64,000 nt of DNA from Trifolium pratense (Eukaryota > Streptophyta > Magnoliopsida > Fabales > Fabaceae), in the NCBI RefSeq assembly GCF_020283565.1, contig NC_060060.1, positions 4,774,001 to 4,838,000 on the forward strand, read 5' to 3'. This document shows, one piece after another, positions 10,401 to 22,730 of this stretch; the first letter of the stretch is position 1, and every line of letters begins with the position of its first letter. A model generated the notes under the pieces. It made no database searches. It had not been told where the DNA came from and saw nothing but the letters and a program-made list of their open reading frames with translations. A program made the translations under genes and the position numbers.

Positions 10401-13400
10401 ATTGGAGAAATATGGGGGGACGACCAGTGCACGTCGATCAATTCTTATCGATAAATTGTTATGAAACTTCACTATTTCTATTACCGTTGTATAATTTTTC
10501 GTTACAAATTGTTAGATGCATAAAACTTACTATTAGGACCACTGTGTTGAAATGTTTCAATTTCATATTTGGAGTTAAAAAACACATGCATGATTTGATG
10601 TAGCCATTTCAAGTTCTTGAAGATTCTTTATTAGTATTTCTATGTACTGTTAGCATATCTCTTGATTGCATGATTAGATGTAACCATTTCGAGTTCTTGA
10701 AGATTCTTTATTAGTATTTCTATCTACTGTTAGCATATTTCTTGATTGCATGATTAGATGTAGCCATTTCGAGTTCTTGAAGATTCTTTATTAGTATTTC
10801 TATGTACTGTTAGCATATTTCTTGATTGCATGATTGGATGTAGCCATTTCAAGTTCTTGAAGATTCTTTATTAGTATTTCTATGTACTGTTAGCATATTT
10901 CTTGATTGCATGATTGGATGTAGCCATTTCAAGTTCTTGAAGTTTCTTCATTAGTATTTCTATGTACTGTTAGCATATTTCTTGATTGCATGATTAGATG
11001 TAGCCATTTCGAGTTCTTGAAGATTCTTTATTAGTATTTCTATATACTGTTAGCATATTTCTTGATTGCATGATTGGATGTAGCCATTTCAAGTTCTTGA
11101 AGTTTCTTCAATAGTATTTCTATGTACTGTTAGCATATTTATTGATTGTTAGCTTTCTGCTTTTTATTTGAGATAATATATTATTGACCTATATAATTTT
11201 ATAAATTTTGTTATTTATATTCATTTAATTTTTGTATTCGTGCCAGTCATGTATAGTCAAGCATTCAGTTTCTGTGAGAAAGTTAAGGAGAAGTTGAGCA
11301 GCGCTGAGGAATACCAAACATTCTTGAAGTGCCTTCATATTTTTAGCAACGGAATAATTAGAAGGAATGATTTAGAAAATTTGGTATGTGCTTCGCTTTC
11401 GTGTATCCTTGCTGACATGGGTCATTAATGTTATGTTGCTCCTTTTAGATCTCTAGGAGTTTTGTATATTTTCATTAGTTGAAGTATGAAAATTAGTTGG
11501 TACTAGATAACTTGGAAAAAATTTAATGCTTCACATTATTTACTACTCAATGCTTTGACTTACGGCATATGTTACTTTGTACAAATTATTTGGTATTTAG
11601 GGTCACAAAATTCTACTTTCATGTTAAACTTGGAATTTCTGGTCTAGTCTCGCATTTTTGGCTACATTATCCAAAGTCTCTCGATGTTAAACTTGTCATT
11701 CTGTTTTGTGCTTGGGATGTTTGAATAACTTTCAGCCACTAACACAAGATAGTACTACTCTCTTCTAAGTAAAACCCGAGTTTAAAATTATGTTGCTAGT
11801 ATGAGGGAATTTCAATAGTATTCCAACTTAGCATTTTCAGTTGTATTCTAATGCAAAGTTATTTTTATCTATGTAGTATGTTTAACAATTCACTGAAATA
11901 GATGATTACTTTGTTAAGTTCAGTATCTCATAAGCATTACCTAGTGAGTTCTATTGCCTTCAGGTCAATTTATATCCTTTTTAAATGTATGATTCAGGTG
12001 AGCGATATACTTGGAAAGTATCCTGATCTCATGAGTGAATTCAATGATTTCTTAGAGCGTTGTGAAAATATTGGTAATTCTTTTGCAACTCATCTGTTTA
12101 TTGTTGTCGTTGTTATCGTATTTTCTCATGCCTTGAGGTTTTGTTGTTCCTATTTGTTTTTGCAGATGGGTTTCTTGCTGGTGTCATGAGTAAAAGTATG
12201 TTTGTGCTTTATATCAGCTTTCTTCCTTATGCTTATCATTACAATTTTTTACTTCATTTGAGGATTCATTCAAATGATGATGTTGAATTAGTAAGCTGAG
12301 TAATTCACACTGTTTTTTTCCCATCCATTTTGTTAATTTTAATGTTTGCAAATACTAGCTACTGACGGTCATTCATCAAGATCAACAAAGTTGGAGGACA
12401 AAGAACACAAGCGTGACATGGACGGAGCTAAAGAGAAGGAGAGATACAAGGAGAAATACATGGGAAAATCCATCCAAGAACTTGACCTTAGTGACTGCAA
12501 ACGTTGTACTCCCAGCTACCGGCTTCTACCTGCTGATGTATATAACTTCAAATCGATTACCTTTCGTATTGGCTTTGTCAAATACACTGTTCTTGTGAAA
12601 CTCCTTCACACCTTTTGTGTTTTTGCAGTATCCAATTCCTACGGCTAGTCAGCGATCTGACCTTGGTGCGCAAGTATTGAATGATCATTGGGTATCTGTG
12701 ACTTCAGGAAGTGAGGATTACTCTTTCAAACATATGCGCCGAAATCAATATGAAGAAAGCTTGTTCAGATGTGAAGATGACAGGTATAACTTGTGCTCTT
12801 TTTTGACCTCCCTTTTCTTGGAATTTACAGTTTTTCTTAGATTTTGTCAAGTGTTCTGTTCTGCCTCCTCAATGCAATGTTCAGTTTGGAGTCATTATGA
12901 TGTTGACATGCATTGTTATTTCTGATGCAGGTTTGAGTTGGACATGTTATTAGAATCTGTGAGTTCCGCTGCTAAACGGGCTGAAGAGTTGTATAACAGC
13001 ATTATTGAAAATAAGATCAGTGTGGAGAGTCTGAGTCGTATTGAAGATCACTTCACTGGTTTGTATCAAAATAATATCAATCTAAAATACTAATCTCTTT
13101 AACGTTAATTTTTTACATTATTAGAGCATTATGTTGATTTTGTCTGATATGCGTATATGCAGTTCTAAATCTAAGATGCATTGAACGCCTATATGGTGAC
13201 CATGGTCTTGATGTCCTAGACATACTGCGTAAGAACCCAACTCATGCTCTGCCTGTAATATTGACTCGATTGAAGCAGAAACAAGAGGAGTGGACTAGGT
13301 GCCGTTCAGATTTCAATAAAGTTTGGGCTGACATTTATTCCAAAAATCACTACAAATCACTTGATCATCGTAGCTTCTATTTCAAGCAACAAGATTCAAA

Positions 13401-16400
13401 GAACTTGAGCACAAAATGTAAGTCAATCTTAAATAAATACGACTGAATTGCATATTATACATATTATATTTAGGTATATATGATATCATCCTCTTAAATA
13501 TGTTGTAATATTTCATGTTTGGTAATATATAGCTTTGGTGACTGAGATTAAAGAAATTAAAGAGAAGCAGCAAAAAGAGGATGACATCGTTCAGTCTATT
13601 TCTGCTGGAGCTAAACATCCCCTCATTCCACATCTGGAATTTGACTTTTCGGATGCTGAAATTCACGAGGACCTGTATAAACTTGTTCGTTATTCATGCG
13701 AGGAGGTATTCTCAAGTAAAGAGTTATTCAATAAAATTATGAGGCTCTGGAGTACCTTCTTGGAACCAATGCTTGGTGTTACTTCCCAATCGCACGGGAC
13801 AGAAAGGATAGAGGACAGGAAAGTAGGACAAAACGCTCGGAGTTCTGTTGCACCTAATGTAGAAGGTGATGGAAGCCCTCACAGAGACTCCATTTCAAGG
13901 TTAGCAAAATCTGACAAGAATGAAGTTGATGGTAGAGTGACTGAAGTGAAAAATGGTCACCAGACTAGTGTAGCGGCCAATGGTAAAGAAAATGGTTCTG
14001 TTGGTAGAGATGATATTTTAATTGATAATAAAGGGCAGAAAAGTGTTGAATGCAGTGATAAAGGCCCTGGATTTGGTAAACAGTTTTCATCTGATGATCA
14101 AGCAGGTAGAAACTCTGCATCTGTCACAATTAGAGGCGAGAGCAGTGTGAACAGAACCAACTTAGATACGTCTCCAGGTATGTATGTAAAACATAGTTGT
14201 GAAGTTGATGTTATGTGATTTTGGTTTTTCTATTAATCTTATTGTTGTCAGAATACTAAATTTTGTTTATATTTCAAGGACGCGTACTTACTCCATCCCG
14301 ACCTACTGATGCTGATGTCTCTGTAACCATAGCCAAGTCTCCAAGTTCTAATGTACCTTTGGTGGAGGTATGAGTTTCCCATCAATTGTCAATGTCAATC
14401 TTATCTACTTTAGGCTCCGTGTGACCTGACTAATTTTGCCGTTAAAAGCTATAGTTTAAAATAAATGCTAAAAATAAGAGCCTTGGAAATAAATCTAAAG
14501 ATGTTTCGTAATTATTGTTACTTTTTAGCTTTTCTTTCATAAAATGATAGAATTTGAGTTATATTGAATAATAAAAAATAGATAGAATTTTCCAAAGTCT
14601 CCTACTTGATTTGGAAAACTTCTCTCATTTAGTTTTTGAAAAGATTCTTTGAAAGATACTGTTTGGCCTGACTTCTTTCCAGGAGAAGAGAAGCCAAAAG
14701 TAAGCCAGGTCAAACAGCCTTAGTAAAAGGGTTTTATATTTCTTTGTGTATATTGATGAGTCCACATCTTCTTATCTGTGTTTCAGGGATGTGACATTGC
14801 CGCTCCAGTACCACCAGTTGCCAATGGCATGTTAGTTGAGAGCAGTAAAGTTAAAAGCCATGAAGAATCTTCTGTGCCTTGCAAAGTTGAAAAAGAAGAG
14901 GGTGAGTTATCCCCAAATGCCGACTCTGACGAGGATAACTTTGTTGCTTATGAAGATTCAAACGTGCAGTCAAAGCACAATGTTGATAGCAGCAAATATG
15001 AGTCTAAAAATGGAGAGGCTGGAGGTGAAAATGATGCAGATGCTGATGATGAAGACAGCGAAAATGTTTCTGAAGCTGGTGAAGATGTGTCAGGAAGTGA
15101 GTCTGCTGATGATGAAGGCTTTCGGGGAGATCATGAGGAGGAAGATATAGAACATGATGATGTTGATGGTAAGGCTGAGAGCGAAGGTGAAGCTGAGGGG
15201 ACGTCTGACACACAAACCAGAGGAGATGGTTCACCATTAACATTATCAGAGAGGTTCCTTTCGACTGTGAAACCTCTCACAAAGCATGTATCAGCAGTTT
15301 CATTCGTTGAAGACATGAAGGATTCAAGGGTGTTTTACGGAAATGATGATTTCTATGCACTTTTTAGGCTTCATCAAGTAAGGATAATGTTAATCGTTGT
15401 TTGTTTTATGATTGAAAAAAATTTCCTTGGTGTTGATGTTATATCCTTTATGAACTTTGGCAGATTCTTTACGAAAGGATCTTATCTGCAAAAGAAAATT
15501 CAACGAGCGCCGAAATGAAATGGAAAGCAAAAGATGCTAGTTCCACAGATCCATATACAAGGTGTGTTGCTTTATCATTGATTAGGTTTTGCCATATATA
15601 ATCAGTAATCACATTAGTACTTGCACTTTTCAATTCAATCAACAAAATTCAGCTTTTCTCTTATTTTCTGCGGTTCTTTTTTTTTTTTTAGGTTTATGGA
15701 TGCATTATATAATTTGCTCGATGGATCCGCTGAAAATGCTAAGTTTGAAGATGAATGTCGAGCAATTCTTGGGAACCAATCTTATGTGTTATTCACATTG
15801 GACAAGTTAATATATAAATTAATCAGACAGGTATATTGATTTATTCATTTGTCCTACAACATGCTTATGATTTGTTTCCCTTTAAAGGCTCTAAATGTTA
15901 TATACCTTCACTGCAGCTTCAAACCGTTGCAACTGATGAGGAAGACAATAAGCTTCTTCAGTTATACGAGTACGAAAAGTCTCGGAAACCTGGGAAATTA
16001 AATGATTCAGTATATCATTCAAATGCACATGTCGTCCTTAATGAGGAGAACGTATATCGTTTTCAATCTGTAAGTCCCTTGTAACCAGAAACACTTGTTC
16101 TCGACATCATGATTTGTTATTGTTAATATTCATCTGATGTTATTTTCGGATGTCATCTCATTGCAGTCATCTAGCCCTTCTCGGCTCTCCATTCAGCTCA
16201 TGGACAATATGAATGAAAAACCCGAGTTTTCTGCTGTTTCTGTTGATCCAAATTTTTCTTTTTATCTGCACAATGATTTTCTTTCTGTCCTTCCTGCCAA
16301 AAAGGAACCTCATGGCATTTTACTAGAAAGGTACAGATTCTGCATGATTAATCTTTTTTGTTCTGTTAGAGACTTAAAATGTATTAAACTTTTATAGAGA

Positions 16401-17475
16401 CTAAAATTGACATTTCTTCAGCTTCTAAGGACCAAATACATATTTATCCATTGATTCTTTATTTTCCTTATAAGTTTCTGTTTTTTTTTATTTTTTTGCT
16501 CTACTCAGAAACAAACCGAAATACGGGGACTTAGATGAGCTTTCTGCAATTTGTGCTGTAATGGAAGATGTCAAAATAATTAATGGATTGGAATGCAAGA
16601 TATCTTGTAACTCATCCAAGGTATGCTTCCTTTTCATACTTGTGGCCTTGTTGGTTTTTCATTTAGCAATAGCAATTGATTTCTTTATTTATAATGACTA
16701 GTTAAAACATATACATTTGAGTGCTAGCTCAGTTGTAAGCCTTGTAACCTCAAGGTTCCGAGTTCAAATCCCCTCGGGGACAGTTGTAAAATGGTCATTT
16801 ATGCCCCCCCAAACTAAAAAGAATATGCTCTTACAGTGTAAAATAATTTTACACTGTCAACTAATACCAACCATGTTTTCCGCCACATCACCCCACTAAA
16901 CCCCACTTTCTTAATATGATGTGGAAGAATGCTTCATTTTTATTGGTTGTCAGTGTAAAATTAATTTACACTGACGGTGTGTAGTCTTTAAACTCAACTA
17001 AAAAACATAATAATATATTAAAAAATTATTTTGATTCCTTAATAAGTTTTTCCTCATTTTTGCAGGATGAATAAACAATATTTTCCCACAATTTTGGTGG
17101 TATAATTGTGCATTAGAGATTATAAACTAATGTTTATCTAACAAGGGAATTAGGTCTTTGTGCAACTGTTGTTTGGTCTCCACCATAGTTGTACTTGTAG
17201 CACACCTGAGCTTTTGTCATTATAAACCTCTGGATTTGAATATTTTGATTATATAAAGTAGAATGTGAAGCAACCTCTCTTTGATGATTTGGCATATAGT
17301 TTTTCATATCCACTATTTTCATCTGCAGATTTCTTATGTTCTTGACACACAAGATTTTTTCTTCCGTCCAAGAAGAAAAAGACGAATATCTTCATCATCA
17401 TCAAGTACATCATCTTCTCGGTCTCGCAAGGAAAGAGAAGAAAGATACCGCAAATTGATGGCGTCCTCCACCTAA
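7437..17475 (+). CDS. SNL: SIN3-like paired amphipathic helix corepressor
   Basis: Nuclear scaffold of the SIN3-HDAC histone deacetylase complex (family knowledge). I assembled 22 coding exons: 7437-7510, 8240-8443, 8779-8962, 9049-9147, 9257-9430, 9512-9782, 11247-11383, 11998-12073, 12166-12195, 12359-12537, 12629-12783, 12931-13058, 13163-13417, 13533-14177, 14279-14367, 14787-15377, 15464-15561, 15692-15830, 15917-16069, 16167-16330, 16509-16620, 17329-17475. All introns are GT-AG, every phase matches, and the sum is 1367 residues, near the plant SNL length. It starts [13 protein letters not shown]1 is about residues 50-120, PAH2 136-212, PAH3 336-408. The HDAC-interaction domain follows ([17 protein letters not shown]), then an acidic region and a C-terminal Sin3 domain, ending in an Arg/Ser-rich tail. 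The glycine-rich stretch after residue 25 is notable. Exon ends are predicted, not transcript-proven. Confidence 0.95.
8468..8702. mobile_element. Stowaway-like MITE in SIN3-like intron 2
   Basis: Ends CTCCCTCCGTCCCAAAACAA and TTGTTTTGGGACGGAGGTAG, flanked by TA (8466-8467, 8703-8704). It lies 25 bp after the exon 2 donor and does not disturb the splice sites. Confidence 0.8.
10033..10325. repeat. Fold-back repeat in SIN3-like intron 6
   Basis: The left arm (about 10033-10145, containing TATTCTGTAACTCAAAAGT and TATAGTGAATGTATC) is inverted in the right arm (about 10225-10320, containing ACTTTTGAGTTACAGAATA). The loop holds short repeats of ACAACTAACTT. It is non-coding and looks like a fold-back MITE or an LTR-derived remnant; superfamily unknown. 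Confidence 0.6.
10601..11147. repeat. 80-bp minisatellite, 7 copies, in SIN3-like intron 6
   Basis: Units begin TAGCCATTTC (once TAACCATTTC) at 10601, 10681, 10761, 10841, 10921, 11001 and 11081, so the period is exactly 80 bp throughout. Units differ by a few substitutions (for example CAAG/CGAG, TGATTAG/TGATTGG, GATTCTTTA/GTTTCTTCA), and the last copy decays at its end. It ends about 100 bp before exon 7. Confidence 0.95.
16716..16790 (+). mobile_element. SINE fragment in SIN3-like intron 21
   Basis: A tRNA-like head with box A (GTGCTAGCTCAGTTGTAAG) and box B (GAGTTCAAATCCCC) lies in tRNA-like spacing. No tRNA cloverleaf can be closed. No TSD was recognised, so it may be truncated by the adjacent MITE. 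Confidence 0.55.
16831..16998. mobile_element. MITE with palindromic termini in SIN3-like intron 21
   Basis: Each end is itself a palindrome of the type CAGTGTAAAATAATTTTACACTG, and the two ends are inverted copies. The central part is shared with 4558-4695. A more diverged relative seems to lie at 18345-18460. Confidence 0.6.
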
Positions 17476-18749
17476 ACTGTATATTTATGGTGAAGAATTC
17501 ACATACATACTTTTATGTTCATATAAGATAAGAATCTTGATGTTGCAACAACTTAGGAACAACATTTTTATTTTTAGTCATAATGTTACTTGAATTTTCA
17601 CATGAAAAAGTGAAGGAGAGGAATGTATTCATAGGAATGTGTAATCTATATACATGTATCCATGAGTGTGTTGTCACTCCTTTGTAAATAGTTTGCTTCG
17701 TTATTTATTTGTAGAAATATTGTACCAAAAATTGATATTTTTCTTCAATAGTTGTGACAATGTTTTGATGTTGCTTCAACCCTTCAAAGAAGGTTGTGTT
17801 ATGTGGTTCTTCTCATTTTGTTTCTTTATCAAAAGTTCCTATTATAAGGTTCAAGCCTCAAATAAGTAGGGTATGTTGGTGAAAGTGAGGGACATTTCAA
17901 GAGCTTACAAACACTATTCTATGACTCTCAAATGAGCTCCTTGAAGCCATTCTTCATAGTTAGGTCCATACCATGATAAATGGCTAATAATTCTGCTTGA
18001 ATATTAGTTCCAAAAATCCTTACTACTTATATCATTGTTGGTTTAAAAGAGACTAATTTGATTTGATACTTTTACAGTCCCAAAATAAATGACTTCATAG
18101 TTACGTTTACCAATGCAGATCTTTAATCGTTAATATATTTAGTTATGTATTATTAAAAATTATAAAAGTTGTATATTTTGAAAATACTCATCGAGACAAA
18201 TTAAACATCTCATATGCTAATATTTGCATGTATATATTAATAGAAAAATAAGGTCAAAATAGATCATATGAATAGTACACTAAGTCAAAATTAGTTCATT
18301 TATTTTGGGACGGAGGGAGTATATATAATAAGAGTTTAATAGAGATGCATCGACGATGTAAAATAGTTTTACTTTTACACGATCACCCAACAAATAACTA
18401 TCATTTTGCCATGTCATATTAAGAAAATGCGGTGAAATATGGTTGGTATTTTACAAAGCATATTCTTTTTTTCTCTATAAAAAAATAAAAGAAAATGTTT
18501 GAATAATCTAAGATAGTTTTGGCATATAAATATGATGAAGACAAAAACATTATGGTAACTGCAGAGCCACGTAGAGAGAAATCGATGTTATGTTTTTGTG
18601 TTGTGTTGATGAAAACAGAACAACAAACAACAATAGAAAATCAAACGCAACAACAATTTGTAACATCCACTCCCTCTCTATCCTTCTTTCTTCTCTTTCT
18701 TTCTCTCTCTCTGTCTTTCTTTCATCACATTCTCTTTCTTTCCTTTTCA
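17476..18749. other. 3' flank of SIN3-like gene and intergenic spacer
   Basis: AT-rich, with no coding sequence recognised. A degenerate Stowaway-like MITE (about 18067-18322, right end TTTGGGACGGAGGGAG) and a diverged copy of the CAGTGTAAAA MITE family (about 18345-18460) occupy its second half. The last 90 bp before 18750 are CT-rich and look like a 5' UTR. Confidence 0.6.
18067..18322. mobile_element. Degenerate Stowaway-like MITE
   Basis: The right end ATTTATTTTGGGACGGAGGG is well kept and followed by AGTATA. The left end (TTACAGTCCCAAAATAAATG) has lost part of the CTCCCTCC motif. Confidence 0.5.
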
Positions 18750-20802
18750 ATGGCTTCTGGTTCCATTTCTGAACCTCCTTTCTCCTCCAAGAAGAAAAGG
18801 GTAAACCTTTTTCCTTTTTCATTCATTTTTACTTTTAATAACAATTCAACCCTTTTTTTTCCCCTATTTTTTAAACCCTTGAGCTATAAAAAATTGATTT
18901 TTTGTTAACCCCATTTGGAATTTCATTGCATTTTCTTTTGTTAGACTCAAAGGGTACAAATTTCTCTCTTTTTCTTTTGTTGTTGAAAAATCTTCATTTT
19001 TTTTCATGGTTTGTCATAAGGGTTCATTTGGAATTGTAATTTTATTGCATTGCATTGACTTGCCTTTAATTATATTCATTCATTTTTCTTCTCTAAGGTA
19101 GCAATTTTCCTTTTTTTGCTTTCTTTTTCATGTTTTGGAAATGTTAACTATGTCATGATGGTTTTGGTGTTTTTTGTTTTTCATTTTTGTTGGCTTTTGG
19201 TGTTGTGATTTTTCAGACTAATGGCTCGGCGAAATTGAAGCAACTCAAGCTTGATGTTAGGCGTGAACAATGGCTTTCTAGAGGTAGCTTTATGATCTTC
19301 ATTTGCACATGGATAATTTTGACCTATTGATTATGTTTATGTTTGTTCAATCTACTAATGATAAGTTTGTTCTTTTTACCTTCACAATCTTGAATGATGA
19401 ATGCATTAATCATGTTATGTATAGAGGGGTTTAGAGAATTTAGAGGTTTTTGTTTGAAATTTTTTTCTTAGAAAAGTCACATTTTAAGATACAAAAATGT
19501 TATGTGTGAGCCTAAAATACAAAATACGTAGCACCTACACTTCAGGTTTAAGGCGTGTCCAGTGTCTAACATGTGTTGGAGTTGGACACCAACACATGTG
19601 GTTACGTTCAATCACATTCAGTTTCTCAAATTATTATCAATGTCGTGTCTCGTGTCTTTTTCTGTATCGGTGCATCTTAGAGTGTAAATCAACACATGTG
19701 AAACCTTCTACATGTGAACTTTCAAATTGTAACCTTCAAACTAATATGATATTCAAAGCTTGGCTTAATTAGTCTTGGTTCAATTGATCATGTTTGAAGC
19801 ATCATGATCATGTGACTGTGTTTTATCATTGATTCCAATATAGTAGGTTACTCTAGATAAATTCAAACATGTTAAAAACATTATTTATGAACTTCTTCAA
19901 AATCCTTTGAAAGTTGCTAAGTTTTTCAATACTTAAACATTGATTGTTGATTATACTTTTGTGTTTCAGTAAAAAAGGGATGCAATGTTGATTCAAACAG
20001 AAGGGTTGATAGTTGTCCATCGTCTAAGCACAGTGCGAGCGAGGAGAATCATTCGTCATACAAGGAAAACAGAAGGAAAAGAGGAGAGAATGGTATGTGT
20101 GTCCAAGGCAACAATTCCAGATCCATGATAGACAGCTCTATTCAAAGTACTTATAATCGCGATGAGTTAAGGAATGGTTTTACCGGTAGTAGCAGTAGTA
20201 CTAGTACTTTTTCCTCAGGAAATCTCAGCGAAGAAGATGGATGCCTTGATGATTGGGAGGCTGTTGCTGATGCTTTATACGCAAATGATAACGAACATTC
20301 CATGGTTTCAGAGTCTCCTATAGAGCACGAGATAAAGTCTTACGTTGATTCAGAAGCTACTAAGAATCCTAGAGTGGATTTCTCGAAGAAAGAGTTAAGG
20401 TCAGCGGTTTCCGAATCACATGTGAGTTGTCAAGCGTGGAAACCCGATGATGCTCTTCGCCCTAGGTGTTTACCTGATCTCTCAAAGCCACAAAACTCTC
20501 GGTTAAATTCAAACTGGCACGGTAACCACAAAATTGTATCTTGGTCATGGCAAACAATAATTTCTCAACCTAGTCAATGTCCTATATGTTATGAGGATTT
20601 AGATGTGACGGACTCGGAATTTCTTCCATGTTCGTGTGGATTTCATCTCTGCCTTTTTTGTCATAAAAAGATCGTCGAGGTAGATGGACGATGTCCCGGA
20701 TGTAGAAAACTGTATGATCATGTAGATGGAAATGTTGGATTCAATATAGGTGCAAATGCTTTTTTTATTACTCAATCATGTAGTATGAGTACAGGGTACT
20801 AG
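18750..20802 (+). CDS. RING-finger protein with NOT4-type C4C4 zinc finger
   Basis: Exons 18750-18800, 19217-19283 and 19970-20802 have consistent phases and give 316 residues. The start MASGSISEPP is chosen because it is the only ATG in frame with the first good GT donor and follows a CT-rich leader. The C-terminal third has eight zinc ligands in the order CPIC ... CSCGFHLCLFC ... CPGC, the C4C4 spacing of CNOT4/NOT4 RING E3 ligases, with a hydrophobic-Trp-poor core. The rest is low complexity: a basic N-terminus (SKKKR), a Ser/Thr-rich run and an acidic patch LSEEDGCLDDWEAVADAL. No RRM follows the RING, unlike full NOT4, so it is a shorter plant-type relative. A ubiquitin-ligase role is inferred from the RING alone. 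Confidence 0.85.
19525..19690. repeat. Dispersed GTGTCCAGTGTC-type repeat in RING gene intron 2
   Basis: GGCGTGTCCAGTGTCTAACA, the AACACATGTG block and GTGTCGTGTC-rich ends form an imperfect fold-back. A relative is at 46185-46340, inside a decayed DUF760 copy. No TSD was seen. Confidence 0.4.
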
Positions 20803-22730
20803 GTTTTCAGAAAAAGATAGATTGTGTTTCTGAGATAATAATCATGTAAATATTTTCTCTTTCTCTTATGACTTAATGATTAAGTCTTAATCTACAGCCC
20901 CCCTCTCCTTATGTTGCTGCTCTTTGATATAAGTTTTTGCATAATCATGATTTTTTGGTCATATGTTAATCAGTTAATGCAGGAAACTGAATGCTGTTAA
21001 TGTGCATACAGAAATAATTTAACTTTAGATATTGAAATTTTAACAAAAAATTCTAAATTATTTGTATGGTATGCTAAAAATAAAATCATTTGTTTTCTGG
21101 ACCTCATCGACGTTGTACCAACTCGTGTCAATATCAGATAATCATCACAAATCCATGTTATCTGCAATCAAATACTACCATGCAGTCATTACAGTCAGCA
21201 CATCTCGGTTGTTGGATAAAAACAAAACTAGACGATTCAATGGCCAAGATATCCTGATTGGAGCGATTGCGAGGTATTTTTAATGCATCTATTTTTATAG
21301 TTTTTGAAACATCGATGTCTTTACTTGAACTTTTGTCTTTAGCTTTTGTATCACCACCTTTGTATTAATGCTTATGATAGCTCTTGTTCAAAAAAAAATG
21401 CTTATGATAGCTCCATATGCTATAATTTGCATTCTATCATCATCTTTTTGAATTAGTTTTCGAAATTAGAAGGATTTTATATCATGAACAAAAATAAAAC
21501 CCTCAAAATTCTTTGTTTTTTCCCTTATGCTTTTCTTCTTTGATATAAGTATTTGCATAATCATGATTCTTTTGGTCATATATTAATGCAAGAAACTCAT
21601 ACTCATCGTTATGATTTATGAGTTTGAATTTGCGCCCACCTATCAACCACATTTTCCTGCATATATTTAAAGTGTGTTTAACCATTGTACCCATCTTTTT
21701 TTCTCAATTAAACTAGTATAAAATAGTTTAAAAGAGATACACTGAAATATAAAATAGTTTTATACGATCTTCCAATAAAAAGCTACTCCATCCGTTCCAA
21801 ATTGTAGGTCACTTTGAGAAAAAAAATTTGTACTAAATTATAAGTCACTTTACATTACCAATGAAACATTTAATGCTAGTTTTCTATTATACCCTTAACT
21901 ATTTATTATTATTTTTTTTTTCAATTCTTTAATTTATCTTTCCTATACCATTAACGAAGGACAATTTTATAAACTAACTCATAATTTCCTTTTTCCATAC
22001 AACATTAATTACTTTTCTTAATTTGTGTGATTTGTCCAAAGTGACTTACATTGTGGTACAGAGGAAATATCAATTTGTCATATCATATTAAAAAAGGATT
22101 TTAATTTATCATATACACTGACAATATAAATTATTTTTACACGTGCATCCAATCAAATCACGGCAAGTAAATTTTTATTGAGAAATTGTAGGAACTAATT
22201 TATAAAAGTGGCACTATGGTGCGATTTGATTGGATATATATGTTACACCGTCAATATATATAACAATTAATCTCAATAAAAATTGGGATGATGTGACGAA
22301 AAAAATTGATACTTGGGGTTTACATTTTAAAAAAATAATTTAAATTGTACTTCAGCCTATTGGACCGCCTAATCTGGAGATCAGTTTCAGCATCACGTGA
22401 TTCCAGCCATTTCCCGATCGAAAGAAATCGATGATTCTCTATACTAAGTCCAACGTCAATCACTACTAAACGAACTAAATAAGTATTGGTATCTCCTTTA
22501 AACTCTTTGATCAAATGTATATGCAAAAAAGATAAATGCATGTGTAAATATATTTTACACCATCAATACATATCCAATAAAATGATGACACATAGGTAAA
22601 CAGAACCCCCAACTACTATGCCAACACAGATGAAATTCATTCGTGAATTCCAAACTTCAAAACCACTGAATTTCTTCTCCCAGAGATCAAAACTTTCTCC
22701 TGAATCAGTTATCAGCAAAGACCAACCACG
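20803..22730. other. Intergenic region between RING and hydrolase genes
   Basis: AT-rich, no gene recognised. It holds a Stowaway-like MITE (21786-22067) and a roughly 60-bp direct duplication: 20926-20985 and 21538-21597 share TTGCATAATCATGATT and the following TTTTGGTCATAT block. Short inverted AT-rich arms lie near 22100-22290. The last 100 bp may be the hydrolase 5' UTR. Confidence 0.6.
21786..22067. mobile_element. Stowaway-like MITE, diverged
   Basis: The ends CTCCATCCGTTCCAAATTGT and ACATTGTGGTACAGAGGAAA are inverted copies next to TA dinucleotides. Inner arms share AAGTCACTTT / AAAGTGACTT. Confidence 0.6.

Noticed and set aside
10601..11147. CRISPR-like array
   Set aside because: The whole 80-bp unit repeats with no unique spacers, and the genome is a plant with spliced genes; it is a minisatellite.
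14836..15316. Overlapping frames over the acidic SIN3-like exon 16
   Set aside because: Composition effects of GAT/GAA-rich codons; the real frame is fixed by splice phases on both sides.
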